DNA of 64,000 nucleotides, from NCBI RefSeq assembly GCF_002929805.1, contig NZ_PJJM01000104.1, positions 124,001 to 188,000 of the forward strand, written 5' to 3'. The notes beneath the pieces were generated by a model. That model did no database searches. It was given only the letters and a program-made list of their open reading frames with translations, and was not told where the DNA came from. A program made the position numbers and the translations under genes. This document shows, in pieces, positions 34,519 to 43,888 of this stretch; the stretch's first letter is position 1, and each line of letters starts with the position of its first letter. Source of the stretch: Cryobacterium sp. Y50 (lineage in GTDB: Bacteria; Actinomycetota; Actinomycetes; Actinomycetales; Microbacteriaceae).

Positions 34519-35742
34519 ATGAGACCTGCACCCACGACCACCCTGACCGCCATCATCAATGCTCGCGTCGTGCCGGTACTCGGTGACACCATCCCGAACG
34601 GCACGGTGCTGATCGAGAACGGTCGTATTAGCGCTATCGGCGCCGACCTCCCAGTACCGAGCGGCGCGCAAATGGTCGACGCCAGTGGCAAGTGGGTACT
34701 GCCCGGCTTCATCGAGGCACACGGGCACGTGGGCATCCACGAAGAGGCGAACGGATGGGCCGGCAACGACACCAACGAAATGACCGGCCCGAATATGGCC
34801 GCTGTTCGTGCCATCGACGCCATCAACATCGATGACGAGGGCTTTCGCGACGCGCTCTCCGGCGGAGTCACCACGATCGTGGTCAAGCCCGGCTCCGGCA
34901 ATCCGATCGGCGGCCAGTCGGTCGCGATCAAGAGCTGGGGCGGCCGCACCATCGACGAGCAGGTGATCAGCGACGCAGTGAGCATCAAGAGCGCTCTTGG
35001 GGAGAACCCGAAGCGGATCTACGGCGAGAAGAAGCAGACCCCGAGCACCCGCCTCGGCGTCAGTCTGGTCATTCGCCAGGCCTTCGTCGAGGCCCAAAAC
35101 TACGTGCGCGCACGCGATGCCGCCGCCGAGAAGGGCGAAACCTTCACCCGCGATCTCGGCAAGGAGGCCCTGGCCCGGGTCTTCTCCGGGGAACTCGTCT
35201 GGGACCAGCACGTGCACCGCCACGACGACATTGCCACGGCCATCCGTTTAGCGGAGGAATTCGGCTATCGCCTCGTGATCAACCACGGCACCGAGGGGCA
35301 CAAGGTCGCCGACGTGCTCGCCGAGAAGAACATCCCGGTCATCTTCGGTCCGATGCTCACAGCACGCACCAAGGTCGAACTGCGCGACCGAGCCATCGGC
35401 AACCTCGCCGTTCTCGCCGCCGCCGGCGTTCGGGTGGCCATCACGACTGACCATCCGGTCGTTCCGGTGAACTTTCTCGTGCACCAGGCCGCCCTGGCCG
35501 TGAAGGAGGGGCTGCCGGTGCAGACAGCGCTCGAAGCGCTCACCGTCAACCCGGCCGTGATTCTCGGGCTCGACAACCGAGTCGGATCCCTCACCGTTGG
35601 GCTCGACGCCGACGTCGTGATCTGGTCCGGTGACCCGCTCGACCTCGCCTCCCGCGCCGAACTCGTGCTCATCGACGGCGTCGAGGTCTACCGGCACAGT
35701 GACGGCTTCGGCCAGGTCGTCGAACGAGCACATCGCGCCTGA
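34519..35742 (+). CDS. Amidohydrolase family protein (imidazolonepropionase-like)
   Basis: A 407-residue metal-dependent amidohydrolase. The N-terminal beta part includes NARVVPVLG and the metal motif EAHGHVG. Further conserved His/Asp positions occur in WDQHVHRHDD, VINHGTEGHK and VAITTDHPV, followed by the LTVNPAVILGLDNRVGSLTVGLDADVVIW closing motif. This subgroup is close to imidazolonepropionase-like proteins. The substrate is unknown; hut genes are not nearby. The gene is probably monocistronic. Confidence 0.86.
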   Translation: MRPAPTTTLTAIINARVVPVLGDTIPNGTVLIENGRISAIGADLPVPSGAQMVDASGKWVLPGFIEAHGHVGIHEEANGWAGNDTNEMTGPNMAAVRAIDAINIDDEGFRDALSGGVTTIVVKPGSGNPIGGQSVAIKSWGGRTIDEQVISDAVSIKSALGENPKRIYGEKKQTPSTRLGVSLVIRQAFVEAQNYVRARDAAAEKGETFTRDLGKEALARVFSGELVWDQHVHRHDDIATAIRLAEEFGYRLVINHGTEGHKVADVLAEKNIPVIFGPMLTARTKVELRDRAIGNLAVLAAAGVRVAITTDHPVVPVNFLVHQAALAVKEGLPVQTALEALTVNPAVILGLDNRVGSLTVGLDADVVIWSGDPLDLASRAELVLIDGVEVYRHSDGFGQVVERAHRA

Positions 35743-35869
35743 GCTTCGGTCATCTCTGCAGAACTCACAAATTTCTGCGCGGGGTGGCGCGTATGAGTCA
35801 TCAGTGCCAGCTCGTGCGCGACTCGCGTAGACGGTACAACCCAGCCGAGCATGGAAGAATGGACGGACT

Positions 35870-37720
35870 ATGTCACCGAGAGCCCTTCACGCGCTGGAAC
35901 CGGCCGCCACGGCCCCCGAGTTCATCCGCAACTTCTGCATCATTGCCCACATCGACCACGGCAAGTCGACGCTCGCCGACCGGATGCTGCAGATCACCGG
36001 CGTCGTCGACGAGCGTTCTATGCGTGCCCAATACCTGGACCGTATGGACATCGAGCGGGAACGCGGCATCACCATCAAGAGCCAGGCCGTGCGGATGCCC
36101 TGGGAGCTGGACGGTGTCACCTACGCGTTGAACATGATCGACACCCCCGGACACGTCGACTTCACCTACGAGGTCTCCCGCAGCCTCGCTGCTTGCGAGG
36201 GCGCCATTCTGCTGGTCGATGCGGCCCAGGGCATCGAAGCTCAAACCCTCGCCAACCTCTACCTCGCGCTCGAGAACGACCTTACGATCATTCCGGTGCT
36301 CAACAAGATCGACCTGCCGGCCGCCGACCCCGAGAAGTACGCCCGCGAACTCGCGAGCCTCATCGGCGGTCGCCCCGAAGACGTGCTGCGCGTCTCCGGC
36401 AAGACCGGTGCCGGGGTCCAGGAACTGCTTGACCTTGCTACGACCATGATTCCGGCGCCGAAGGGCAACCCGGATGCCGCCGCCCGGGCCATGATCTTCG
36501 ACTCGGTCTACGACAGCTATCGCGGCGTCGTCACCTACGTGCGCATGATCGACGGGCACCTCAAGGCGCACGAAAAAATTCAGATGATGTCGACCAAGGC
36601 AACCCACGAGATCCTCGAGATCGGCGTCATCTCGCCCGAACCCGTCGAGAGCAAGGGCCTCAAGGTCGGCGAGGTCGGCTATCTGATCACCGGCGTGAAG
36701 GACGTGCGCCAGTCCAAGGTCGGCGACACCATCACAACAGCCCTGCGCCCGGCGACCGACGCTCTGCCCGGCTACGACGAACCGCAGCCCATGGTGTTCT
36801 CCGGCCTATACCCGATCGACGGCAGTGACTACCCGGCGCTGCGCGAAGCTCTCGACAAGCTCAAACTCTCCGACGCCAGTCTCGGCTATGAGCCCGAGAC
36901 ATCCGTCGCCCTCGGTTTCGGTTTTCGCTGTGGCTTTCTCGGCCTGCTGCACCTCGAGATCATCACCGAACGTCTCGAACGCGAATTCAACATCGACCTC
37001 ATCACGACCGCGCCAAGCGTGCCGTACGAGGTCACCACCGACGACAAACGCACCATCACGGTCACCAATCCGAGTGAATACCCCACCGGCAAGATCGCCA
37101 AGGTGCTCGAACCCATGGTCAAGGCGGCTATCCTGGCGCCAAAAGACTACGTCGGCGTCATCATGGAGCTGTGCCAGAGTCGCCGCGGCACCCTGCTCGG
37201 CATGGAATATCTCGGCGAAGACCGGGTCGAGATTCGCTACTCGATGCCGCTCGGTGAGATCGTGTTCGACTTCTTTGACATGCTCAAAGGCCGCACCGCC
37301 GGCTACGCCTCGCTCGACTATGAAGCCTCCGGCGAGCAAGAGGCCGACCTGGTCAAGGTCGACATTCTGCTGCAGGGCGAGCAGGTTGACGCGTTTTCCG
37401 CCATCGTGCACCGCGACAAGGCCTATGCCTACGGCGCGCTCATGACCGGCCGGCTGCGCAAACTGATTCCGCGCCAGCAGTTCGAGGTGCCCATCCAGGC
37501 TGCGATCGGCGCTCACATCATCGCCCGCGAAAGCATCTCGGCGATGCGCAAGGACGTACTCGCCAAGTGTTACGGCGGTGACATCTCGCGAAAGCGCAAG
37601 CTGCTCGAGAAGCAGAAAGAGGGTAAGAAGCGCATGAAGATGGTCGGCCGGGTCGAAGTTCCCCAGGAAGCCTTCATCGCCGCATTGAGCGGCGACATCG
37701 AGACCAAAGACAAGAAGTAG
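35870..37720 (+). CDS. lepA: Translation elongation factor 4 (LepA)
   Basis: LepA is a ribosome-binding GTPase, 616 residues, normal length. G1 is AHIDHGKST (26-34), G2 covers [11 protein letters not shown]3 is DTPGHVDF and G4 is NKID. Domain IV and the C-terminal [17 protein letters not shown] region are intact. Start ATG 35870 ([13 protein letters not shown]) fits the actinobacterial N-terminus; ATG 35851 is in another frame. It is followed after five bases by the DUF1990 gene. Confidence 0.97.
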   Translation: MSPRALHALEPAATAPEFIRNFCIIAHIDHGKSTLADRMLQITGVVDERSMRAQYLDRMDIERERGITIKSQAVRMPWELDGVTYALNMIDTPGHVDFTYEVSRSLAACEGAILLVDAAQGIEAQTLANLYLALENDLTIIPVLNKIDLPAADPEKYARELASLIGGRPEDVLRVSGKTGAGVQELLDLATTMIPAPKGNPDAAARAMIFDSVYDSYRGVVTYVRMIDGHLKAHEKIQMMSTKATHEILEIGVISPEPVESKGLKVGEVGYLITGVKDVRQSKVGDTITTALRPATDALPGYDEPQPMVFSGLYPIDGSDYPALREALDKLKLSDASLGYEPETSVALGFGFRCGFLGLLHLEIITERLEREFNIDLITTAPSVPYEVTTDDKRTITVTNPSEYPTGKIAKVLEPMVKAAILAPKDYVGVIMELCQSRRGTLLGMEYLGEDRVEIRYSMPLGEIVFDFFDMLKGRTAGYASLDYEASGEQEADLVKVDILLQGEQVDAFSAIVHRDKAYAYGALMTGRLRKLIPRQQFEVPIQAAIGAHIIARESISAMRKDVLAKCYGGDISRKRKLLEKQKEGKKRMKMVGRVEVPQEAFIAALSGDIETKDKK

Positions 37721-37725
37721 AGCGG

Positions 37726-38379
37726 ATGCGCAGGGCCACCTTCACCGACGCCGCCGTCAGCTACGCTGCCATCGGCGGTACGCTGGCGCCCGACCTGATG
37801 AGCTATCCGCCGAAGGGCTACCGGCCGATGGAGCAGAGCGTCAGGCTCGGCAGCTCATCGGAGCGATTCGAAGCGACCACGAAGCTGCTGATGACCTGGG
37901 GGATTCAGCGCGGCAGCGGCATGGAGGTCACCGATCTCGAAAACGGTACTGGCGTGCAGTACACCCCGGTCACCTTTCAGCCGGACGGCACGCCGGCGGC
38001 CGGCCAGCAGCATCCGGTCAACGAAGCGACCTTCGCCGAGGACGGCACCCCTTACATCGCCAACGGCATGACGGCGACCCTGAAAATGAAGGTCTGGCTG
38101 TTCCAGGTGACCGCGCCCGTGCGCGTCGTGTACGTGATCGACGAGGCGGCCCGCATCGGATTTGCGTACGGCACCATGGCCGGCCACCCGGAGAGCGGCG
38201 AGGAATCCTTCATCGTCGAGCATCGGGGCGATGACTCGGTCTGGCTGACCATCCGCTCGTTCTCCCGGGCCAGCACCTGGTATTACCGCCTAGCCTGGCC
38301 GGTTCTGCGCTTTCAACAGGCTAGATTCACCAGGCTTTACCTGCGCGTCCTGCACCCCGTTGGCGCCATCACTAACTGA
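37726..38379 (+). CDS. DUF1990 domain-containing protein
   Basis: A 217-residue protein that fits the DUF1990 family: YAAIGGTL near the start, PPKGYRPMEQSVRLGSSSERF, WGIQRGSGMEV, IGFAYGTMAGHPESGEESFIVE, and YYRLAWPVLRFQQARFTRLYL at the end. The function of the family is unknown. It lies between lepA and hemW and probably shares their transcript. A lipid- or ligand-binding role has been guessed for related folds, but nothing in the sequence fixes it. Confidence 0.85.
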   Translation: MRRATFTDAAVSYAAIGGTLAPDLMSYPPKGYRPMEQSVRLGSSSERFEATTKLLMTWGIQRGSGMEVTDLENGTGVQYTPVTFQPDGTPAAGQQHPVNEATFAEDGTPYIANGMTATLKMKVWLFQVTAPVRVVYVIDEAARIGFAYGTMAGHPESGEESFIVEHRGDDSVWLTIRSFSRASTWYYRLAWPVLRFQQARFTRLYLRVLHPVGAITN

Positions 38380-38403
38380 ATTCAACGTACTGGAGCACCA
38401 CCC

Positions 38404-39627
38404 ATGGCCGGACCACACCCCGTCGGAGACCCCGCACCCGACGATGGCCTCCTTCCCTCGTCAGCAGCCGTCCAAGCGGCCGAACGCGACTTCGGCGTCT
38501 ACCTGCACGTGCCCTTCTGCCGGGTTCGCTGCGGCTACTGCGACTTCAACACCTACACCGCGACGGAACTGCGCGGCGTCAAGCAGAGCGACTATGCCAG
38601 CCAGGCCGTGCTCGAGGTTGAGGCCGCCGGCCGCATCCTCACAGCATCGGGACTGCCGGACCGTAAGGTGGCGACGGTATTCTTTGGCGGAGGCACACCG
38701 ACGCTGTTGCCGGTGACCGACCTTGTGAAGATGCTCAGCGCGGTACGTGAGCAATGGGGCCTCGAGCGCGGCGCCGAGGTCACCACGGAGGCGAACCCCG
38801 ACTCTGTCGACGCCGCCTACCTCGGTGCTCTCGCCGACAGCGGATTCACCCGGGTGTCCTTCGGTATGCAGTCCGCCGTGCCGCACGTACTCGCGACGCT
38901 CGAACGTACTCACGACCCAGAGCGGGTGCCGCTCGTCGTGGAGTGGGCCCGCGGCGCCGGCCTCGACGTGAGCCTCGACCTGATTTACGGCACGCCGGGG
39001 GAGTCTCTCGCGGATTGGCGCACCAGCCTCGAACAGGCGCTCAGTTTGCACCCCGACCACCTGAGCGCGTACTCGCTCATCGTCGAAGACGGTACCAAGC
39101 TCGCTCGGCAGATTCGCCGCGGCGAGATCGCTCCGACCGACGACGACCAGCAGGCCGACTTCTACGAGCTCGCTGACGAACTGCTCGCTGCTGCCGGCTA
39201 CGACTGGTACGAGGTCAGCAACTGGGCCACCAGCGACGCGCACCGTTCCCGCCACAACCTTGCCTACTGGACCGGCCAGGACTGGTGGGGCGTGGGCCCT
39301 GGCGCGCATAGCCACGTCGGCGGTGTGCGTTGGTGGAACGTCAAACATCCGGCGGCCTATTCAGAGCGGATGCTTGCCGGCCTGTCCCCGGCAGCCGGTC
39401 GCGAGACGCTCGACGCGCCCACCCGCGAACTCGAGCGCATCCTCTTGCAGAGCCGCATCCGCACCGGCATCCCGGTCGCGTCGTTATCTGCGGCCGGACG
39501 CCGCGAGGTCGCCGGCCTGATCGCCGATGAGCTTGTCAACGCCAAGGCAGCCCTCGCCGGGACCATTGAACTGACCCTGCGCGGACGGCTGTTGGCCGAC
39601 GCTGTGGTGCGTCGGCTGAGCGACTAG
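38404..39627 (+). CDS. hemW: HemW, radical SAM heme chaperone-like protein
   Basis: HemW resembles oxygen-independent coproporphyrinogen III oxidase but acts as a heme chaperone. The radical SAM cysteines are in CRVRCGYC (39, 43, 46), the spacing C-x3-C-x2-C. FFGGGTPTLL, GMQSAVPHVL and DLIYGTPGES follow. The 407-residue length is normal. The start ATG 38404 is 24 bases after the DUF1990 gene. In actinobacteria, as in Bacillus, it is commonly placed after lepA and before hrcA, as here. Confidence 0.94.
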   Translation: MAGPHPVGDPAPDDGLLPSSAAVQAAERDFGVYLHVPFCRVRCGYCDFNTYTATELRGVKQSDYASQAVLEVEAAGRILTASGLPDRKVATVFFGGGTPTLLPVTDLVKMLSAVREQWGLERGAEVTTEANPDSVDAAYLGALADSGFTRVSFGMQSAVPHVLATLERTHDPERVPLVVEWARGAGLDVSLDLIYGTPGESLADWRTSLEQALSLHPDHLSAYSLIVEDGTKLARQIRRGEIAPTDDDQQADFYELADELLAAAGYDWYEVSNWATSDAHRSRHNLAYWTGQDWWGVGPGAHSHVGGVRWWNVKHPAAYSERMLAGLSPAAGRETLDAPTRELERILLQSRIRTGIPVASLSAAGRREVAGLIADELVNAKAALAGTIELTLRGRLLADAVVRRLSD

Positions 39628-39629
39628 GA

Positions 39630-39685
39630 CTGAGCTGAAGAGGCTGAGCTGAAGAGGCTGAGCTGAAGAAGTTCAGCTAAAGAAC
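39630..39685 (+). repeat. 14-bp tandem repeats between hemW and the DUF4870 gene
   Basis: Three adjacent 14-bp units (CTGAGCTGAAGAGG, the same again, then CTGAGCTGAAGAAG) and a degenerate fourth (39672-39685) fill the convergent intergenic gap and run into the last codons of the DUF4870 gene. AGCTGAA (39661-39667) and TTCAGCT (39672-39678) can pair, so the region could act as a bidirectional hairpin. Confidence 0.85.
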
Positions 39686-40080
39686 CTGATGGTCAGCGGG
39701 TAGGAATACCCCTGGCCGCGGTTGGCCGCAAGTGCGGCGAGGATCGAGAAGATGATGCCGAGCACCCAGGCCACAGGCACAATCAGGTAACCGATGAGGA
39801 TCGCCGTTAACGCGGTCCCGACCACGTAGACGATCGTCAGGGTGATCTGAAAGTTCAGAGCCGTCGCGCTGTGCGCCCGAATAAACGGCCCTCGATCGCG
39901 CAGCACGAGATAGCCGATGAGTGCGGGAACAAAGACAAAAAGGATGCCACCGACGTGAATCAGGGTCGCCCACATCTTCTCGTCGGTAGGGCTCATGGGC
40001 GAGGGCGGAACACTCTGCGCATAGGGGTTGTGCGGCGGGGTTGATTCATATGGGTTTGAGCGCGAATCGTTCTCAGACAT
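39673..40080 (-). CDS. DUF4870 domain-containing membrane protein (intact copy)
   Basis: A 135-residue protein starting MSENDSRSNPYE, with a Pro/Ser-rich cytoplasmic N-terminus, then three membrane segments (DUF4870 core) containing WATLIHVGGIL, RDRGPFIRAHSATALNFQIT and AWVLGIIFSILAALAANRGQGYSYP. ATG 40080 has GGGAGA upstream; ATG 40140 in frame is less likely. The function is unknown. It is a close paralog of the adjacent, nonsense-interrupted gene. Confidence 0.85.
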   Translation of the reverse strand: MSENDSRSNPYESTPPHNPYAQSVPPSPMSPTDEKMWATLIHVGGILFVFVPALIGYLVLRDRGPFIRAHSATALNFQITLTIVYVVGTALTAILIGYLIVPVAWVLGIIFSILAALAANRGQGYSYPLTIRFFS

Positions 40081-40237
40081 GTGGTCTCCCGTTCCAGCGT
40101 GGTCGATTTGGTCGCGATGAACTGGCATTGGGTTGACCACAGCATCCAGTGCAGAAGCACTGTCTGGGTTCGGACAACGTACAAGCCAGCCTTCTTTAGA
40201 CTAACCGTCCGAGATGCGTATTGTCCCGGTCTGCTCG

Positions 40238-40711
40238 CTACTTGATCAGGCGAATCGCGAACGGATATTGGTAGTTCTGGCCGTCCTTGGCCTTCAGAAA
40301 CAACATGATCGAAAAGATGGCTCCAGCCATTCAGAGCAGCCAGGTCAGTCCGATGAGCAGGCCGCCGATTCCGAAGGTGACGATCGCAAGGATGAACGAG
40401 ACGATATTAATCGCGACGTATCCAATCACGAGGGTGATCTGAAAGTTGAGCGTCTCCTTCGCCTCGGTATTGGTGAAACGGCCGCGGTCCTTGAAGACCA
40501 GCCAAATGATCAGCGACGGCAGAAAGCTCAGGATGCCGCCGAGGTGCGCCAACGAGGCCCATTGCCGGTCGTCGACTTCCGAGAGTGGGGCCGCGGCTGC
40601 CGGGGTGCCGAACGGACTGCCCGTGCCGGGCTGCTGGCCATACGGCGGCTGCCCAACATTGGGGTCACGGTAGTTGGAATCGCCGGGAGGTTGTGCCTGT
40701 GGATCGCTCAT
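40238..40711 (-). pseudogene. DUF4870 paralog interrupted by an in-frame TGA
   Basis: Reading from ATG 40711, the protein is a DUF4870 membrane protein with a Pro/Gln/Gly-rich N-terminus and DRQWASLAHLGGIL, KETLNFQITLVIGYV. After 126 residues comes TGA (40333-40331). The same frame then continues for 30 codons as MAGAIFSIMLFLKAKDGQNY and QYPFAIRLIK to TAG at 40240-40238. These residues align with the end of the intact paralog (FSILAALAANRGQGYSYPLT), and the TGA falls exactly where that paralog has Trp (TGG). This looks like a Trp-to-stop nonsense change or a sequencing error. A truncated product would lose the last helix. Confidence 0.88.
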
Positions 40712-40821
40712 GATTGTCCCTTTCGTTGAACGCCGGGGGCGCTGGTATCAGGAATTAAACGCTCGGTTCGCGATACTGGCAATGGGTGCGCTCAGCCGGA
40801 ACACGGCCGGTCGCGATAGTA

Positions 40822-40848
40822 TTAGCAGTCAGTGAATGCGAGTGCCAA
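40822..40848 (+). promoter_or_regulatory. CIRCE element (HrcA operator)
   Basis: TTAGCAGTC, nine spacer bases, then GAGTGCCAA. Each arm differs by one base from the consensus TTAGCACTC-N9-GAGTGCTAA. It overlaps a TAGTAT -10-like box at 40817-40822 and lies 101 bp before the hrcA start, so HrcA should repress its own operon. Confidence 0.85.
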
Positions 40849-40949
40849 CGACGTGCGGGCAAACCTGCGTTCCGGCGCGCTCACCGGTGCGACGACCCGG
40901 AGCATCCGCTCAATTGACGCTGGACCGGAAAAAGAGGAAGGCGGGCGAA

Positions 40950-41969
40950 ATGGTTTCCGACCGTGGGCTCGATGTGTTGCGCGTCATCGTGCAGGACTAC
41001 GTCGCCTCCCGCGAACCCGTCGGCTCCAAATCCATCGTTGACCGGCATTCTTTCGGCGTCTCCGCCGCGACCATTCGCAACGACATGGCCCTGCTCGAAG
41101 AAGAAGAGTTGATTGCGGCGCCACACACTTCGTCGGGGCGCATCCCGACCGACAAGGGCTACCGGGTCTTCGTCGACCACCTCGCCGACCTGCGCCCGCT
41201 GACCCCGGCCCAGCGTCAGGCCATTGAAACCTTTTTGGGTCACTCCGCCGACCTCGACGAGGTGCTCGTGCGGAGCGTGCGTCTGCTCTCGCAACTCACC
41301 CACCAAGTCGCGCTCGTGCAATACCCCTCGCTGTCCCGCGCGAAGGTTCGGCACCTCGATTTCGTGCCGCTGACCGAGACGCGCATTCTGTCGGTGCTGA
41401 TCACCGATTCCGGCGGGGTCGAGCAGCGGGTCATCGACCTGCCGCGGGCACTTGACGAGCAGACGCTCGGCGAATTGCGCGTCCGACTCAACGTCACGGT
41501 CGTTGGACTCGGCATGGCCGAGGCGAGCGCCGCACTCGCCGCGAATGTCTGGCCGGGATCGTCAGCGCTGCAGCCGATCGTCGACCTGCTCACGCGCACC
41601 GTCGCCGACCAGGTCGGAGCCAACCGTCAGGAGAAGCTCGTCATGGCCGGGGCTGCAAACCTGGTGCGCACCGAAGACGACTTCTCCGGCAGCATCTATC
41701 CGGTGCTCGAAGCCATCGAAGAACAGGTCGTGCTGCTGCGCCTGTTCGGCGAGATGGAGACCGACCAGCACGGCGTTTCGGTGAGTATCGGCCGCGAGAA
41801 TGCCGCCTTCGGCCTGCCGGAAGCGAGCGTGCTGACCAGCGGGTACACCGCCAACGGCAATTTGGCCCGGCTCGGTGTGCTCGGGCCGACCCGCATGGAC
41901 TATTCCAACAATATGGCGGCCGTGCGCGCCGTCGCCCGGTATCTCTCGCGCCTGCTCGACGAGACCTAA
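40950..41969 (+). CDS. hrcA: Heat-inducible transcription repressor HrcA
   Basis: HrcA represses class I heat-shock genes by binding CIRCE, with GroEL as co-factor. The 339-residue protein has an N-terminal winged helix with DYVASREPVGSKSIVDRH and VSAATIRNDMALLEEEELI, then the HrcA core with VLITDSGGVEQRVI and the C-terminal LGVLGPTRMDYSNNMAAV. Start ATG 40950 has AGGAAGG upstream; upstream in-frame sequence holds the promoter and CIRCE. It heads the cluster that continues through dnaJ. Confidence 0.96.
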   Translation: MVSDRGLDVLRVIVQDYVASREPVGSKSIVDRHSFGVSAATIRNDMALLEEEELIAAPHTSSGRIPTDKGYRVFVDHLADLRPLTPAQRQAIETFLGHSADLDEVLVRSVRLLSQLTHQVALVQYPSLSRAKVRHLDFVPLTETRILSVLITDSGGVEQRVIDLPRALDEQTLGELRVRLNVTVVGLGMAEASAALAANVWPGSSALQPIVDLLTRTVADQVGANRQEKLVMAGAANLVRTEDDFSGSIYPVLEAIEEQVVLLRLFGEMETDQHGVSVSIGRENAAFGLPEASVLTSGYTANGNLARLGVLGPTRMDYSNNMAAVRAVARYLSRLLDET

Positions 41970-42020
41970 GCTCTGTGCCATTTCGAACAACCATCATCAG
42001 AAAATCAAGGAGAGCCACCT

Positions 42021-43127
42021 TTGGCTGACCATTACGAAGCGCTTGGCGTTGACCGCGACGCGACCACCGACCAAATCAAAAAGGCCTACCGTCGCCTCGC
42101 CCGCGAACTGCACCCCGACGTGAACCCCGGCGCCGAAGCATCCGAACGGTTCAAGAGCATCACGCACGCCTACGACGTGCTGAGCGACGCCAAGCAACGC
42201 CAGAAGTACGACCAGGGCGGCGGCCAGAACGGCGGCTTCGACGGGCAGAACTTCGGTAACTTCGGCGACATCTTCGAGACCTTCTTCGGGGGTGGCGGCA
42301 GCAGCAGCCGTGGCCCGCGCTCGCGCCGCGAACGCGGCCAGGACGCCCTCATTCGAGTCGACCTCGACCTCGATGAGGTCATCTTCGGCACGCACCGCGA
42401 CCTTGAGGTAGACACCGCGATCGTCTGTGAGACCTGCAAGGGCTCCTGTAGTGCCCCGGGAACGTCCCCGATCACCTGCGACATCTGCCACGGCACCGGC
42501 AGCATCCAGCGCGCCGTACGCTCTCTGCTAGGCAACGTGATGACCTCGAGCCCGTGCGGTTCCTGCCGCGGCTATGGCACTATCATCGCCACGCCGTGCA
42601 TAACCTGCTCCGGTCAGGGCCGCGTTCGCGCCCGCCGCACCGTTCCGGTCGACATCCCGGCCGGCGTTGACACCGGCTTGCGCCTGCAGATGCCCGGCAG
42701 TGGCGAAGCCGGCCCGGCTGCCGGTCCCAACGGTGACCTGTACCTCGAAATGAAGGTACGCCACCACGATGTGTTCAGCCGTGACGGCGACGACCTGATG
42801 TGTTCGCTAGACGTGCCGATGACCAATGCAATTCTCGGCACCACCGTGACCGTGAAGGCACTCGACGGTGACATCGAGGTGGAAATTCGTCCCGGATCGC
42901 AGAGCTCAGAGGTGCTCACGATCAAGGACCGCGGCATCACCAAGCTGCGCGGCAGTGGCCGCGGCGACCTCAAGGTCGGCATCCACGTCCTCACCCCGAC
43001 CAAACTCGACCACAAGGAACGCGAACTGATTGAGCAGTTTGCCGCCCGCTACGCGGCCCCGGCGCCGACCCTGAGCCAGTATCAGCAGGGCTTGTTCGCG
43101 AAACTGCGCGACCGGTTCCTCGGCTAA
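42021..43127 (+). CDS. dnaJ: Chaperone protein DnaJ
   Basis: A J-domain co-chaperone of DnaK, 368 residues. HPD is at 31-33, followed by a Gly/Phe-rich region, a four-repeat zinc-binding domain ([32 protein letters not shown]) and substrate-binding C-terminal domains. The first repeat has GSC for the usual GxG, a small deviation. Start is TTG 42021, seven bases after AAGGAGAG. This is the actinobacterial DnaJ2-type, next to hrcA. Confidence 0.95.
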   Translation: MADHYEALGVDRDATTDQIKKAYRRLARELHPDVNPGAEASERFKSITHAYDVLSDAKQRQKYDQGGGQNGGFDGQNFGNFGDIFETFFGGGGSSSRGPRSRRERGQDALIRVDLDLDEVIFGTHRDLEVDTAIVCETCKGSCSAPGTSPITCDICHGTGSIQRAVRSLLGNVMTSSPCGSCRGYGTIIATPCITCSGQGRVRARRTVPVDIPAGVDTGLRLQMPGSGEAGPAAGPNGDLYLEMKVRHHDVFSRDGDDLMCSLDVPMTNAILGTTVTVKALDGDIEVEIRPGSQSSEVLTIKDRGITKLRGSGRGDLKVGIHVLTPTKLDHKERELIEQFAARYAAPAPTLSQYQQGLFAKLRDRFLG

Positions 43128-43128
43128 C

Positions 43129-43869
43129 GTGGCACATTTCTACCTGCAGGAATCGCTCCGCACGATCGATAGTCGCCCGGGGCAGGTCGTGACCGTGGAC
43201 GGCGCCGAGGCTCGGCACGCGGTCACGGTCAGCCGGGTTCGCCCTGGGGACCGGCTCCGCTTGGGCAATGGGGCCGGGTTGCTGCTGGAGGGAGCCGTAC
43301 TGACTGCAGAGGCTGCGCAGTTAACCCTGCGCGTCGATGACGCGAGCGAAACGGCGGCTGCGACACCGCGCATCCGCTTGGTACAGGCTCTCGCCAAGGG
43401 GGACCGGGACGAACTGGCCATTCAAGCCGCCACCGAACTCGGCGTCGACGGCGTCATTCCATGGTCGGCGGCCCGCTCGATCACCAAGTGGGAAGGCGCG
43501 AAAATCGCCAAGGGCCACGAACGCTGGAGCGCCATCGTGCGCGAGGCCAGCAAACAGTCGATCCGGGCCTGGCTGCCCGAGGTAGCCCCACTATCCAGCA
43601 CCAAGCAGCTGGCCGTTCTGGCCGCCACGACACGGATGCTGCTGCTTGACCCGACCGCGACCGGTCGCCTCACCGAGGTGGCTGTCCCCACCGACGACCG
43701 CGACATTCTGCTCGTCGTCGGACCCGAGGGCGGAATTTCGCCGGCCGAACTGCTGCTGCTCGAGCAGGCCGGCGCGAGAGCGGTGCGCCTCGGCGACACC
43801 GTATTGCGCACATCGACCGCGGGCCCCTCCGCCCTCGCTATCCTCAATGCAACGCTCGGCCGTTGGTAG
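43129..43869 (+). CDS. rsmE: 16S rRNA m3U1498 methyltransferase RsmE
   Basis: RsmE methylates N3 of U1498 in 16S rRNA. The 246-residue protein has an N-terminal PUA-like domain and a SPOUT knot with LVVGPEGGISPAEL and VRLGDTVLRTSTAGPSALAILNATLG, the SAM-binding signature. Start GTG 43129 lies one base past the dnaJ stop, so translation is coupled. It is normal length. Confidence 0.95.
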   Translation: MAHFYLQESLRTIDSRPGQVVTVDGAEARHAVTVSRVRPGDRLRLGNGAGLLLEGAVLTAEAAQLTLRVDDASETAAATPRIRLVQALAKGDRDELAIQAATELGVDGVIPWSAARSITKWEGAKIAKGHERWSAIVREASKQSIRAWLPEVAPLSSTKQLAVLAATTRMLLLDPTATGRLTEVAVPTDDRDILLVVGPEGGISPAELLLLEQAGARAVRLGDTVLRTSTAGPSALAILNATLGRW

Positions 43870-43876
43870 CGCCGCT

Positions 43877-43882
43877 TAAGAT
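43877..43882 (+). promoter_or_regulatory. Leaderless -10 box TAAGAT for the HIT gene
   Basis: TAAGAT ends seven bases before ATG 43889. It would provide internal transcription of the HIT-phoH-ybeY-era part of the cluster. Confidence 0.5.
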
Positions 43883-43888
43883 AGATGT

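Noticed and set aside
40331-40333. Selenocysteine codon in the DUF4870 gene
   Set aside because: No SECIS-like hairpin was apparent, the family has no redox Cys here, and the paralog has Trp at this position, so a simple nonsense change is far more likely.
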